A DNA stretch of 64,000 nt from Sciurus carolinensis (GCF_902686445.1 NC_062229.1:3939503-4003502), one strand, 5' to 3'. Counted from the first letter of the stretch, positions 1 through 13,131 are shown. Made by a program: numbers and translations. Notes: generated by a model from the letters alone, not told the origin.

Positions 1-1628
1 GCCATGGATGAACACTGGGCACATTTGCAGTGACATAAGACAATCACAAAGGGACGAATCTTGGTGATGCTACTCACGGGAGGTCCTGGAGTCCCCAGAT
101 CCACAGAGGCAGAAAGTGAAAGTTGGGCACGGGGTTGGCGAGAGGGCACGCAGCGTGTTGGACGGTTTCTGCACGGGTGGGAAGGGTGGCCCGGGGCTGA
201 GGGTGTGTGGCGCCAGCGAACTGCACACTGGAAAGCGGTTGGGGGAGGTTTCATGTCAGGCGTAAGTTACCATGATTCAGAATGCCTGGACTTAAAAATG
301 CTTAGGGGGTATTTACAAGGCGAGCCCACCCTGGGCCATCAGCCACGCCATGGCCCAGGGATCCAAGCGTAGACCACCACCTGTGGGCTCCGGGATGGAA
401 TCCAGACGTGATGAGGAAATCACTAGAAACAATCGGAACACGCAGAGGCGTCCAGGCAGGAAAGCAGAGTGCCCAGGCGCTCGTCTGATCCGGCGGCTCT
501 CCGGACCATGCAACTCCCCCAGAACACACCCGGCAGCCCGCGGAGGCCTTGTGGTCGATGCGAGGGGCGGGAACTGGAGCCGTGGAGGCCGGGGTACAGG
601 TGAGGGCGCCCCGCCAGGTAGTGATCAGGCCCCCCGCGTCCACTGCGCTCCCGGGTACTCGCCTGTGTAGAAACGGGGTTCACTCTATGTCGCTTCTAGG
701 GCAACAAATTAAGAAAAGCAGAACGGGGGAGTTTTCAGAGAGCGAAGCCGGCTTCCACAGGACCTGAGTGCAGAGTCCAGGGGCAGCTGGGACGCAGGAG
801 GAGGCTGCCTCTTGCAGAGGCCGGGCTGGGGAGGAGCGTCCCCTCGGGGGCGCCTGCCGGCCTCCTTTCCTCTGGTCTCTTCTTCCTCCCGCTTCTCCTT
901 GTTAAATCAGCACTTAGGCATCCGTGGCATCTCCAAGGATGAGTGTGGGAATTTTGTTTATTAGCACCAGGACTTCACACCTGGGTAGGGAAGCTCAAAA
1001 CATTTAATGTGGAAGAAGGAAAAAGGGAGAAAACATTCACTAACGGCACAGGGATCACGGCGTTTAGAGAAACATTGACAAAGACCTCAGTTGAAGGGAG
1101 CGCGAATGGAAGGCTTCAGGCTGTCAAGATGCTTGTGCTGTCCAGTCGGATCTACGGACCCAGGGGGTCCCAGCAAGACTCCCAATGAGTTTCCACTGAG
1201 TTGGCAGCAGAGCAGAGGGCCACAAGGAGCCGCGACCGTCCCCAGGATGAGGGGCCGCGACCAGGATGAGGAGCAGGAATGGCTGCGTGTTCAGGGACGT
1301 GTGGCACCCCCTGAGTTGGGTGCTCTGGCAGAGTGTCCACAGGGTGGACACACTGGCCAAGGCCACAGGGCGTGTCCACTGGCTTCCTCTGGGGAATGAA
1401 GGATGATCGCAGGGGACTCGTCATCGGGACGATGATAACATGACAATCCATCGCCTCCTCTGGGTTAGAGACATCTGGGGTACACATGGAAGTGCCCTCA
1501 GTAGCTCTGAGTGGCACAGTTTCAACCTGAAGTTGAGGTGCACCCTCCAATGGTTGGCTAGAATATGAGTTACTCATTGTTTTTAGCCCCAAATTGCTGC
1601 TAAGTGAAGCATTCTATTTAGAGCATGT
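1..1628. other. Intergenic DNA, no gene recognised
   Basis: Single-copy-looking sequence with a GC- and CpG-richer patch at about 440-660. Short open frames on both strands show no known family, no codon bias and no plausible splice partners, so none is called. In the human locus this side of TNFSF14 leads towards CD70, but no CD70 exon is visible here. Confidence 0.6.
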
Positions 1629-1639
1629 GTGCATATTCC

Positions 1640-1893
1640 TCCATTCATCACCTGTCCGTCCACTCCTTCATCTGTCTGCCTGTCCATCCAACTGCATGGC
1701 CATCCACCCATCCATTCAGGCACTCACGCCCCCAACCACACGCCCATCCATTCATTTGATCATCTGTCCATTCACTCATCTGTCTGTCCTTCCATCTGTC
1801 CATCCATCCATCCATCCACCCATCCGTCCATCCATCCGTCCATCTGTCCATCCATTCACTCATCCATCCGTCCATCCATCCACCCACTGACTC
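1640..1893. repeat. (CATC)n tetranucleotide repeat
   Basis: Imperfect CATC/CGTC/TGTC tetranucleotides run for about 250 bases, purest at 1796-1890. A second short patch with the same unit lies at about 2008-2043. Open frames read through it (Pro/Ser/Ile/His-rich on plus, Met/Asp/Gly/Trp-rich on minus) are products of the repeat, not genes. Confidence 0.9.
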
Positions 1894-2094
1894 ACACAGC
1901 CTCCTGTCCCCTACTTGTCAATCTATCCTCCACCCAGCTATGGATCCTCTCAGCCCACCCCTCCTCCACTCTAGCCACCCCCCATTCTAGCTACCCATTC
2001 AAATGCTCGTCCATCTGTCCATCTGTCCATTTACCTGTCTGTACGGTTACAGAAAAGGGTCTGGGAGGGCTTTCCATTACCTCCTGGGCATAAC

Positions 2095-2345
2095 AAATGA
2101 CCTCAAAATGTAGTGACCTAAAGCCAGAACTCTATTTGCCCCCAGTTCTGCGAGTGGCCAGACAGGGCTCCGTGGGGCAGCGGCTTCCCCTCCCGGCGCT
2201 GGGGCTGGCAGAACCTTCAGTCTCCTTCTGGTGACTTTCACCCCCGGGGCCTCCCTGTCCACCCATCCTCTCCCAGTGGATGACTAGCTTCTTAGCATGG
2301 TCACTCAGGGTTCCAAGATGGAAAGGGCAGAAGCTTCTAGATCTC
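2095..2345 (+). mobile_element. Old mammalian interspersed repeat, fragment
   Basis: The 'aaatgacctcaaaatgtagt' start followed by a 'cagttctg' block resembles the old repeat type seen better at 5180-5525 and 58020-58320. The family is not assigned with certainty. It is decayed and has no coding potential. Confidence 0.4.
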
Positions 2346-2611
2346 CTAAGACTCTGGGATTCACGTGACATCACCGCTGCTGCATCCGCCGGGTCGACGT
2401 CACGGTGCTTTTATTCCATTGCGCTCTTGAGACCTCCTGCATGTTGCCAGTTCTGGGTTCTGGTCGCCAGAGGTGAACAAAAGCAACGCTCTGCGGCGGG
2501 GACCCTGCTTCCTCGTGCACAGGCCCTGGGGCGAGTGGGGGTCCCCTCCCCTCCTGCGTCAGGCAGGCCTGAGGCTTTGATTTCTCGCAGGCGACTTTTC
2601 CCCCACCTGTG

Positions 2612-2930
2612 CTGGGCAACCTTCCATTACTGAGCAAAATACCCAAGGTGATCGAGAGAGGAGCGCTTTGTTTTGCCTCGTGGTTTTGGAGATTTCGGTT
2701 CCTGGCTGGTTGGTGCCTTGCTTTTGAGCCAGTAAGTCGTGGGGAGCCTGTGGTAGAGGAAGCTGCTCACAAGAATGTGCCTGTTTAGAAGCAGGGTTCT
2801 TGGCAGGCAGGAAGAGAGCAGGGGGTCTGGGCCCCAATCTCCCCTCTGAAGGTACGCCCCAATGACCCAGCATCCCTTCACGAGGCCCGCCTCCCCACAG
2901 CACCCTGGACTGGGGACCGAGCTTTGCGGG
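2612..2930 (+). mobile_element. Dispersed repeat, copy 1 of 3
   Basis: Begins with 'ccattactgagcaaaatac' and continues like the copies at 8918-9175 and 10885-11260, which share the opening (a ctgtt/cattactg-type start, then 'aaatacc.gagatgatc'). All three copies lie in the same orientation. They look like fragments of one retroelement family that I cannot name. Confidence 0.45.
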
Positions 2931-3007
2931 GACACTCAACCAAAGCGGAGCACCACCTATGACAGTGTTTCCAGAACGGCTTCATCATACTGGCCTTGTA
3001 TGGTTCT

Positions 3008-3207
3008 GGATATGGTCTGAATGTGTCCCTGGAACAGCCCTGCACAAGATCCCCAGTGTGGCAATGTGCAGGTGGTGGGACTTTTAGGAGGTGGGACCTT
3101 GTGGAAGGCTATCAGGTCCACGGGAGCACTCCCTAAGAAGGGACAAGCTCTGGGCTTTGGGAGTAAGCTAGTTCTGTGAGAACGGGTTGTCATAAGTGGC
3201 ATAAGGA
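3008..3207 (+). mobile_element. MaLR-type LTR fragment
   Basis: Shows the usual start of mammalian MaLR long terminal repeats ('tggatatggtctgaatgtgt') followed by the 'ggtgggacttttaggaggtg' block. It stops where the SINE at 3208 begins, so it is truncated or interrupted. Non-coding remnant of an ancient endogenous retroelement. Confidence 0.6.
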
Positions 3208-3408
3208 GCTGGGTGCTGTGGCCACACCTGTCATCCCAGAGACTTGGGAGGCTGAGGCAGGAGGCTGGCAAGTTCGAGGCAGGAGGCTGGCAAGGTCAAG
3301 GCCAGCTTGTGCTACTTAGTGAGACCCTGTCTCAAAATAAAAACATTAAAATGTCTGGGGATGGAGCTCAGTGGGGGAGTGCTCCTGGGTTGGATCCCAG
3401 CGCTGTAA
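3208..3408 (+). mobile_element. Composite B1-dID SINE
   Basis: The 7SL/B1-like left part has 'cccagagacttgggaggctg' and ends at 'gagaccctgtctcaaaataa'. The tRNA-like right part has 'ggggatggagctcagtgggg' and 'cctgggttggatcccagcgc'. This two-part structure is typical of squirrel-family genomes and is one reason for the organism call. The internal tRNA-like promoter belongs to the SINE; it is not a tRNA gene. Confidence 0.75.
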
Positions 3409-5179
3409 GGGTGGACTGTGGAAGGTGACCGTGGTGTCCTCCAGTCACTGCTGAATAAATTTCCTGTTGCTGTTCTAGCAAATGACCATGTGCTTAGTAG
3501 CTTGAAATAGTACGAATCTGTTTAAAGTTCTGTAGGCCAGAGTCTGGAATTGGTTTCACTGAGCTGAGATCAAAGTCTTGGTGAAGTTCACCCCCGGTGT
3601 GGTGGGGGAGGGAGGTTGGGCAGAGGAGCTGTGGGTGATCCCCTGCACCAGAGCCCTCTGTGGGTCTTGCGGGGCTCTGGAGCTATGGTCGCTGTTCAGG
3701 ATGGTCTCTGTTTCCCCCTGAAATTCGACCAAGCCCCAAATCTCTCTATCGTATTTAGGCTTTTGGAGAGTGAAGACAGGGAGCAAAGATTATTTCTGCA
3801 TCTTTCTCTCTTTTGAAGGGACCAACGTGCAAAGTGAACTACTGCTTGAAGTGGGAAGGAGACACGTGGAGATGAACACACAGAAGCTCAAACTCTGCTC
3901 CTTACCATCACCTGAGGGCACCCAGGACCTGTGAAAGGGAACCCCCTACACAGAGCAGCACTCTGAGGATGTTGAGGTTCACAGTGTGGATGATACTGAG
4001 AAACAACCTATGTGCCCATCAGTAGGGGAGTGAGAAATAAAATAGGGTCTACCCTAGGACTGCATCACCACAGAGCAGATGTAGGAGAATGGTTTAAGGC
4101 AAGGGTTCTCTGAAGTTCAAAGCCTCTGCCACTTCCTACACGAAGGACTTGGAACTATTACTTTGACTCCTTGTGCCTCGGTTTCCTCATCTGTCATTAG
4201 GCAACATTGATATTAATACCACAGGACGATTGTGAAGATGCGAGAACACACGTTAAGCCCTGGGTACGTGGAAGTCACTGAGTGGATCAAGTCTCTGCAC
4301 ACTTTTCTGAGGAGGATGTCAAGGCAGCCTCTGGAATTGATCCCCGCACACTCCAGCAGTCAAGCCGCTAAATCAAGTGCAATGTTGCATCATTGTGAAA
4401 TGTCAGAGATTGGTGCCCCTCTTGAAGGCCTGAAGGTCAGAGGACCAAAGTCTCAGACCCTCAGGATGAAAATCAGAGAGGCCCCACCAGCGAGGCCACC
4501 GAGACCAGCAGAAAGGCCAGCCAAAGATGAAGGACTCGAGAGTGGATGGCAGGGAGGGCGCCCAGACTCACGGAGGCTCTGAGGTCAGCTCTGGGCACGG
4601 ACACCATAGCTCCCCCACCAACCTCGGCTTTCCGCTTGGGACGGAGACCAGGAAGAATCCTGAAGCGACTGAGCTTCTTTGCAAAGCCAGTGGATGCGCG
4701 AGGCCTGAGGGGTGGACCGCGGTGGACGCTGTGGCGGACCCCCCGTTGCTGCCGGGCGAGTTTCCCGTCGCTGCTGTCGTGAACTGCCAAGCACGTACGG
4801 ATTAAAACAATGCAGATCTGTTTTCTTACAGTTCTGCCGTCCCACACCACGATCCGTGTCGCCGGGATGAACTCGAGCTGTGGGCCAGACCGCGCGCCTT
4901 TGCAAGTTCTAGAGAAGCGCCTGCTTCTTCGCCTCTTGGTGCCCACGTTCCTCCCCCGTAGGCATCTTCCCGCCGTGGCAGAGCTCCCGTCTCTGTCTCC
5001 ATTGTCTTAGCTCCATTGCTGGAGCCTCAGCCTCTCCTGCCTCCCTCTCTCCTCTACAAGGATTCCACCTTTTATGTCTCTCCCTCCCCAGCGCCCAAGT
5101 AAAGAGCAAGATGACCCGGGACTGGCGGAAAGGGTACAGGTGGACTTGGCATAGTTTGCCAGGGCTCCTTGGCCCAGCA
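3409..5179. other. Intergenic DNA with old repeat remnants
   Basis: No gene seen. About 3455-3600 resembles the old repeat also seen at 2095 and 58020. About 4100-4260 is MIR-like ('ctcggtttcctcatctgtca'). The 92-157 aa open frames at 4473-5010 overlap on opposite strands and match nothing I know. Confidence 0.5.
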
Positions 5180-5525
5180 CCACAGTTGGGGTGGTTCAGA
5201 CAACAGAAATTTATGTGCTCACAATTCTCGAGGTCGGAAGTCTGAGACCAAGGTGTTGCAGGCTTGATTCCTTTCCAGGCCTCCCTCACGGGCTTGAGGG
5301 TGGTCGACTCCTTGTCTTCACATGACCACTGCACTGTGTGTCTGTGTCCTGGTCTCCTCTTCTTATTAGGACACTAGTCTTGTTAGATTAGGGATCATAC
5401 CAATGACCTCATTTTAATTACCTTTTTGAAGAACCTATTTTAAAATGCAGTCACATTCTGAGATTCTTGGGGCCAGGACTTCAGCATAGGAATTTTGGGG
5501 ACATGGTTCTGCTCATAATGGCTGG
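5180..5525 (+). mobile_element. Old mammalian interspersed repeat, near full-length
   Basis: Carries the recognisable blocks 'acaacagaaatttatgtgct', 'tcttcacatgac', 'cttcttattaggacactagt' and 'gcagtcacattctgagattc'. This repeat type is shared across placental mammals; I do not assign a family name with confidence. Non-coding. Confidence 0.55.
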
Positions 5526-8500
5526 TGGAAGTTCCTATGTCTTGCTTTGTGGGTAGAGCCCTGGAAAGATGGAAAGTCCCCAGAGGAGTTCTAGGGGACC
5601 TCAAAGATAAAAGTGAGTTGGACCTTATTCCTCATGACAGACATCAGAGAGGTGGCAGGTCCCCAAAAAGGAAATGACTCAATGGTATCTCTGGGCAGCT
5701 GAAGCCACAGACAGCTCAAAGAACTTCCTGTACCAAAAATCAGCCTTGTGAGCAAGGCTCAGGAGGAGTAGAGAATGCAATACTGTTGATGAGTGTCACA
5801 GCCAGCCACCGAGGTGGACAGAACAGGAGCAGATGGACCTGCCGCTTGAGAATGAGGTGGTTCCTTCCCTTCCCCTTCATGCCTCAGAACTTCCTAAGCT
5901 CCCGGGGACACTGACAGCCTTGGACAAAGAGCATGTAGTGGGGGTGATTCCCGAGGGCCCCACAGCGAGCTCCCTGCACCCTGGGCAACGGGGTCTTACC
6001 ATAGAAATAAGCTGCTTCATCACTGTAGAAAGAAAGTTGGAGTTTTTTTGCGCTCTTCTTGGATGGAAGTCCCTGTACACTACGCTTGATCTTTGGGTTC
6101 CCCCAGAGGCAGACCCCGAGAGAAGGGTTGGGGGCAAGAGGATTATCTGGGAGGTTAGAAGGATAATAAGTCATTGGAGAACCTGGCAGCTTAGAACAAT
6201 GCACATCTATTATTAGCTGAGTTTCCCGGATCAGGAGTCGAAGTGTGGTTTAACTGCATCCTCTGCCCAAGACCTCACAAGACTGTGATCCAGTGTCAGC
6301 TGGGCTAGGTTCCCTTCTGTAGCTGGGGATCCTTTTCCAAACACCCCTGGTCGTTGGCAGAATCCCGTTCCTCATGCCTGCAGGACTGAGCTGCTTGCAT
6401 TTCCCTGCTGAATGCACCTGCCCACAGGTGGTTCACCAGGTGGCAGTGAACTTCTTCAAGGTTGTGGGGGGAGTCTCTCAATCCAGTCTCCTAAAAGACT
6501 CTAGCGTGATGTAACCTCATCAGGGGAGTAAGGCCTCGTCACTTTTGCCACCTTCTGTTGGTAAGAAGAAAGTCAAGTTCTGTCTGCACTCAAGGGAGGG
6601 CATGGTGCCAAGCTTTGGGTGCCATGAGTGGGGAATTATTGGGTCTTTCCACCAGTGCTGATCCCAGAACACCCAAGAGGGTGCGTGGAAGGAGCCAGGA
6701 CAGGTGACTGCCGCGGAAAGCTGGGGCTCAATCCCTCTGGGAACTTCTGGGAGACCATGTGTTGGAGTTGAAGCTATTTACCCACCAAATCTCACCCAGC
6801 AGTTATTAAGAGCTGCTACTTGTGACTTTAACAGTGGAACCTCCTTATTGCTCATAACTGACAACAGAATCCATTGCCCTGGTGTTTGAAATCTCTTGTT
6901 CTGCCGTTTTCTTTTGTGGTCCCTACCTTGTCACTGTCCACTGCAGTCTTAGGCCCAGGATGCCCCCAACATTCCACCTGTGCATTACAATCTCACTGAT
7001 CCCTGTCCAGCCTTCCCTAGCCTCAGGCCACTGAGCTCTCTGTTTGTTACAGAGCTCCTACAGAACATTTTTCTGGACCGACCTCTCTGGGTTTGTGGGG
7101 TCTCCTGGACTTGGTGGAGGAGTAACAGATGGACAAGATGCTTTTAGCTCTGTGTGGTCAGGGCTGGGGCCCTGGAATGGGGGAGGTAGGACACGGATGG
7201 GATTTAAGAAAACCCCCTTGGAGGAAGTCTGAACTTGGCTGTCTTCTCCAACACCCCCTCCCAACCTCGATGCAGGAGCATGTTGCTCCTCCTCTGATCT
7301 AATGGTGACATCTTGCATATCTCTATGGATATCATAGATCATTCCATGAACCATCAGTGCTCTCGTTACTACTAGAAATAGAATCCTGAGCATCTCTGAA
7401 TCTAGATTAGAAAGCCAATTCTAGAAACCCCAGAGCCACTTTAGGAAGCTCACGCTTCGAAATCTGATCCTCCAGAACCACTCTTGGAACCAAAATTTGT
7501 ATTGAAACTGACCCTTAAGTAGATAAATGTGGAGAGACAGAGAGAGGGGGCGGGGGGGAGGGAGACGTCCAGCCCCAAGACAGTCCAGGGCTTAGCTCTA
7601 GTCTGAGTCAGAAGGTCTGAGAAGCAAAAGAGCCAATGGTGTGAACTCCAGTCCACGTCCAAAAGCAGGAGAAGACTGACATCCCAGCTCGAAGACAGTT
7701 ACTCAAAGAGAGAGAATTCTTACCCTTTTATTCTCTTCAGACCTTCTGTGGATTGAATGAAGCCCACTTGCACTGGGGAGGGTTAGCTGCTTTGCGTAGT
7801 CTATCTATTCAAATGTTCATGTCATCCAGAAACACCCTCAGAGACCCAGGAATAATGTTTGAGCAAGTGTCTGGGCACCTCATGAGCCAGTCAAGTTGAC
7901 ACAGAATTAATCGTCACACCAGCCATAAAGAGAGACCTTGGAGACAACGGTGGAAATTGAACCCTGGAGATTCCTCAGCCGAGGACTGCAGTTTGAGAAG
8001 ATGCCCCAGTTGCTGAAGGAGATGAGGAGCAAAGAGTCGGGGCTGGAGGACGGGCTCCACAGCCCCCTGTTAGGAGGGAGTGACAGTAAGATGTCACCAC
8101 TGGACACTCCTAAGCAACCACTTAAGAGGAGCCAGAACCTGGGTACTACACGTGTGATACTTGCGAACGTTTTTTGAAACCTAATGAATATAATGAGATT
8201 GGCTTGTGACTGCTAGCGTCATTGGACAAGGTAGTAAAAGCAAGGGGAGAACACAGGGTGGATTTGAATTCCATTTCAACACCACACAAACGTCCTGACA
8301 TCTTCGATGTGTGCCCTGAAGGTGACCCTCAACTTCTGCAGCTTCAGGGCTGAGGCTGGTGAAAATCAAACGCAGAATCTCATCCTGTGATTACCTACCT
8401 TGCAATGCAGCGCAGGGTGCGTCCTGCTGATCGGAGGGCAACAACTGGGAAAGAATGGGATCATGTAAGTTGGGTTTGGGACACGGAGAGACCCTGAGGA

Positions 8501-8917
8501 AACTGGGAACGATTGAGGCCCTAAGTTCTGATGAGTCTTTTCCAGTGGAAGAGTCCGCCATACCCTCCTACCCACTGGTTCTGTTTCTCTGAAGGACCCT
8601 GACTAATATTTTCATGTGTTATGAAATCTTTTTAATTTTCCTCAACCATTTAGAAATGTAAAATCCATTCTTAGCTGTGAGCTGTACAAGAGGAGAGCGT
8701 GGATAGGATTTTCCCCACTGACCATGGTTTACAGACCCCTGCTATAAGCTAGTAGCTGCATCATGAGATTTGATCAGAGTTACGTTGTGCTGGAAGGAGA
8801 GAGGGAAACAAATGCTCCCTAGAAGTTGGGCTCTGGGTAACTGGTGTTATTAGGGAACTTTTGCTATTTTGTTGAGTGTGATCATGGCTACATGGTTTTA
8901 TTCATGCTTGTCTATCA
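5526..8917. other. Intergenic DNA, no gene recognised
   Basis: Mostly decayed repeats. About 6190-6480 is related to the repeat at 5180. About 7700-7925 ends in a block ('cagtcaagttgacacagaat') common at the ends of an old mammalian repeat. A short G-rich run lies near 7545-7560. No exon, RNA gene or regulatory site can be supported. Confidence 0.5.
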
Positions 8918-9175
8918 GCTTCCATTACTGTAGCAAAATACCTGAGATGATCAACTTAAAAAGAGGAAAGGTTTACTTTGGCTCATAGTTTCAGGGGCTT
9001 CAGTCCATGTTCACTTGGCCCCATTGCTTCTGGGCCTGTGGCGAGGCAGAAGGTCATGGCAGGGATTGTGAGATGGAGAAGCTGCTCACCTTGGGGCAGC
9101 CAGGAAGCAGAGCGAGAGAGTGAGGGGGACCAAGATCCCATCATCCCCTTCGAGGGCACCGCCTCTATCCTCTAT
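8918..9175 (+). mobile_element. Dispersed repeat, copy 2 of 3
   Basis: Starts 'cagcttccattactgtagca' then 'aaaatacctgagatgatcaa' and 'ggtttactttggctcatagt'. Same orientation and same opening as 10885-11260 and 2612-2930. Confidence 0.5.
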
Positions 9176-9177
9176 CT

Positions 9178-9243
9178 ACCACCTATCTATCCTCCATCCC
9201 TCTATCATCTATCTATCTATCTATCTATCTTCTATCTATCTAC
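9178..9243. repeat. (TATC)n microsatellite
   Basis: Repeated CTAT/TATC tetranucleotides, the longest pure stretch at about 9204-9232. It sits at the 3' edge of the dispersed repeat at 8918 and probably grew from its tail. Confidence 0.9.
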
Positions 9244-10884
9244 ATGAAGAGAGGGAGAGAGATCCTATCTTTTAGAGATGCATTCAAAATTTTGGGTGGG
9301 GTGTGAAATGGGAGGTGTCTGAAATGATGTCATGTAAAAAGGGGTGATGGACACAGACCTCACGGCGGGGTGTTGAGAGCCGCTGAGCCTGGGGATGGGC
9401 ACCCGTTAGACTCTCTTCCTGTTTGTGGACGTCCAAAGTTTCCCTAAAAAGACTTTATTTAAGTCTCTAGGCAGCAACAGCTTAAAATCCTTCCAATGGC
9501 TTCCATTTACACTTGGAATAGAATTCTAAGCCCATGTGAGGTCCCCCCCACCCCTCCCGCTCCTCTGGCCACGCTCCCTCCTCTCCGCCCTGCCTTCGCC
9601 TCTCTAGTGCAGATACTCCAGTCTCCTTGCCCTGGGAGTCTCCAGGCTCCTTTCAAGTCTCCCTCCTCCCCCTCCCTCCTCCCCCTCCTCCTCCCCTCCC
9701 CTCCCCTCCTCCCTCTCCCTGCCTGCTTTACTTCCATTCTCACATGACCTTCTCCCCTTGACCCTCCAGCATCCTTCCTGTGATGACAACGTGCCCCCCT
9801 GGACGCTCCTGGGGCCTCGGGGCAGACTGCTCCTGCAGGAAACCCTCCTGGCTTCCCCTGCCCATCTCACCAACTCCGAGATCAGTCTCAGAGCCCCACA
9901 CCCTGGTCACAATCTGAGCTACCTTATCACTCAAGGGTTGTGAGCTCAGTACCCACAGGGGTCACGAGGTCAGTATAGATAAGCCCAGCAGGCAGCGGGG
10001 TCCGCTTTCTAACACGATCACGCACCCTCATTATCAAACGTCCAGAACGCCCTTTGCTCGTGCCAGAGGACAGCGGCGGAAGGCAGAATGATGGGGGCCC
10101 TCTCCCCCGCTAGGAAGGGTGCGTCCTGATCCTGGGGACCCGTGGGTGTGTCATCTGACATGGCAACAGGGACTCTGGGTTTTTTCTTTTTGATACATGC
10201 ATGCAATAAAGCGCATGAGTTATTCAGTAGTTTGTTACAAAATAGGCTCCCCGTGAGGGACTTTGCCACCTGTAGGCCAGGGCAACTGTCCTGAGCAGGT
10301 TCAAGGCAGGCGGGGCTGAGGCAGGCTGCTCCCTGGGTGTCCTCAGTGCGTGGTCGGCTGATTTATTTATTGGGACTAACCCCACTGTAAGGTGAGGCGC
10401 ATCTCTGATTTTCCCCTCTGATGGAGAAGTGGCTTGACCCTGTGCCTGGGTTTCCGCAGCCATGGAATAAGGATCAGAACAGCCTCCCTGTCCCAACAGG
10501 GCACGAGGAATCCGTGGGTTCACGTGACGAGCGCTCGGCGCAGGATCTAGCACTGAGTCACTGCTCTGGAAACAAGAGCCGTAACTCGTGATGACCGCTA
10601 TTCTAGATCAGCAGCAAAAGTGTGGCCGTCCCCGGTGGGAGACAGCTGGGGCGGGCCCTCCGCGCCCAGAGGGAGCAGCCACCACCCAACCGGGGCTGTT
10701 GTCAGTTTCCGCCTTCCAAGAAAACCCAGAGGCCTGGATTTCTTCATGTAGGAAATGTCCTAATGCTTAAATGTTGGCTACTGATTCCCATTTTAAAGAT
10801 GCGCTTGGTGGTTGTGGGCTCTGAGGAGAATGTGAGTCCTGAGGAGAATCAGAAACTTCAACATGCACACAGTCACAACCCTCT
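9244..10884. other. Intergenic DNA with a pyrimidine-rich tract
   Basis: About 9540-9735 is strongly C/T-rich on the plus strand (runs of 'cccctcc'). The open frames over it (Pro/Leu-rich plus, Arg/Gly/Glu-rich minus) come from composition. No gene seen in the rest. Confidence 0.5.
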
Positions 10885-11262
10885 GAGCCAGTTTTCTGTT
10901 GCTATGACAAATGGCTGAGATAATCCACTTATAATGAGAAGGGATTTATGTTGGCTCATAGTTTGAGATTTCACCCATCACTGACTGGCCCTGTCAGATT
11001 GGGCTGGGTGTGGCACATCCTACCAGGAGTGTGTGGCAGAGCAAAACCTTTGACCTGGTGGCCGGGAAGAGAAAGAGACAAAGGAAGGAGGGAATTACGG
11101 TCCACGCTCTCCCCCAGGGTCATGCCCTAATCACCTAAGAACCTCCCTCAAGGCCTCCCCCTTAAAGGCTTCACCATCTCCCAACAGTGCCACAACCTGG
11201 GGACCAAGACTGCACATACAGGCCTTTGGGGACAGGTACCCAAAACATCATAACCATCGTGT
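10885..11262 (+). mobile_element. Dispersed repeat, copy 3 of 3
   Basis: Longest copy: 'ttttctgttgctatgacaaa', 'tttatgttggctcatagttt', and a 3' part with 'catgccctaatcacctaaga' and 'ttcaccatctcccaacagtg'. It would serve as the reference for copies 1 and 2. Confidence 0.5.
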
Positions 11263-13110
11263 TTACAGAGAGCAGCTGCCAAGGACTGAGGAGCTCCTTG
11301 CTGGCCAAGTTCTGTAAAACGCTCAAGTCGCTGAAATCACAGTAACCAGCGTGAGGTAGAGGCCACCTGGTGGTTCAACCTGCTATACAGGTGAGGACAC
11401 GGGAGCTCAGAGAGGCCACGGATGGGTCCCACGGTGGCCCAGCTGGGAAGGGCAGAGCAGGGACTTGCACTCAGGCAGCCCGTCTCCAGCAGAAGAACCA
11501 CGCTGTTCCCCTGCGGTGATCCCTCGCCAGCATCCGAACCTGAGGCGTATTCGGCAGGAGCCTGGTGTCATCATTGAAATCAATCACTTGCTTATCATCT
11601 CCCATCTCTGGGTCTGCACAAGAGATGAGAAGGGGGAGGGTTTCCTGCCCAGGGGTGGGGGAGGGTGAGCAGGGTGGACTGAGGTCCTGAGGAGATGCCA
11701 TGTTGGGACCGAGAGGTGAGAGGAAACGCAGCTGATAAAGTTCTCAGAAGTGGAAAGTAGGTCAGTGGCCTGGGCCAGGGGCTTCCTGCCCCCATATTGC
11801 CTCGGAAACCAAGTCAGGTCCAGGTGTCCAGCTTCTGCCCTGCTGGGGCTCCCCTTCTCTCCCCTCCCTCTCTTCCCCTCCGCCTCCTCCTCTCCTCTCC
11901 TCCTTCCTCCCACCTCCCCTCCTCGCCCACCTCTTTTTCTCTCCTTCCTCCTCCCCAAGGCTGCAAAGCCCTTCTAGAATGACTTGTAGAGACCAAACTT
12001 AGCAAGAGGTTCCATCCCCAGGAGGAAGTTGGTGAGTGCCGGTAGTTTTTAAAAATACACTGTCCCCACACCTTGGTCTCCTCATCAAAGCCGAGGAAAC
12101 AGAAAGACCACGATGAGGCCAAAGGAAACTCCAGCGGGGGCCAGGGCTGGGTGCCTGGGGCCCGTCCGCCTCCCACCAGCCCAGCCAGGGCAAGGAGGCG
12201 GGAAACTTCCCTGGGCCCACCTCGTGCCCCTGGTAGAGGGAGGCGCCCCTGCCTCTCTTGGGTCAGTCTCTGCATCTAGAAGACAGGGCCAGGACAGCTC
12301 CTGCCCAGGGCTTAGGTATTTCCGTGGAGACTGTGGAGGGCGCCCCACCCAGAGCTGTTCTTCCTTACACGTCTGCATCTCTGAGGTTACTTGCACACTC
12401 AAGGGGCTGACGGGGCACTAGGCGTCGTGCGTGCATTTCCTCCACGCCTGATCTGATCGCATCTTTATGTTGAGCCTAGAAAGTGAGCTCTGACTTCCTT
12501 CCCCCCTTACAGATGAGAAAACCGAGGCACTGAGAAGCGGTAGGACTTGCTTAAGGGCACACCGCTAGTAAGTGGCACAGTGGACCTGGAGCCATCGATG
12601 GCAAAGCCCGCTGCCTTCATGCTTGTACCACGTGACAATGATGTGAGCAACAGCGACAGCAACAACAAGAACCACTAATTCACCTCCGGGGCCGAGCCCA
12701 CCTCCTCAGATGCAGGAGGACCTCCTTCCTGCTTGGCAGAGGCTGTGGTCTGAACGTGCCTGCCCTGTCCTGCCCTGCACCACCTCCCAAGCCCCTCTCG
12801 CTCCCAGCCTCCAGCTGGCTTGGTCAGCAGAGTCACTCTGCCTGGACATGGTTAGGAAGGGTGGCTGGCACGGTGCTGCCTCCACTTCCTCAGGAGTGTG
12901 GATTCGAGGGGAGGTTCACCCGAGCGTCCTGCCTAGAGTTGTGTTCAGGTTCCTCGTGTACACAGTGACCTCCACAAGTCACAGCCTCCATCCTTCTGCC
13001 TCGGTGCGTTACTGCCACTGCCTCCTGTGGCCCTGTGCCCAGCACCTCCCGGCCCCCATGGGGTCTTTGGGCTTGTCACCAATCTTCCCCTAAGAACTAG
13101 ACGGACCCGG
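11263..13110. other. Intergenic DNA with MIR remnants
   Basis: MIR-like pieces at about 11270-11440 and 12430-12620 (the latter with 'cttacagatgagaaaaccga' and 'aagtggcacagtggacctgg'). A C/T-rich stretch covers about 11860-11960. No gene recognised; open frames here lack homology. Confidence 0.5.
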
Positions 13111-13125
13111 GTGCAGCATCTGCCA

Positions 13126-13131
13126 TTTATT
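13126..13131 (-). terminator. Poly(A) signal, TNFSF14
   Basis: AATAAA on the minus strand, about 1.0 kb beyond the TNFSF14 stop codon and the only canonical hexamer seen between 13.1 kb and the stop. It implies a 3' UTR of roughly 1 kb. The link to TNFSF14 is inferred from position. Confidence 0.65.

Noticed and set aside
1..13000. CD70 exons, expected on this side in the human order
   Set aside because: No TNF-domain sequence or CD70-like exon was found on either strand; CD70 is probably further left.
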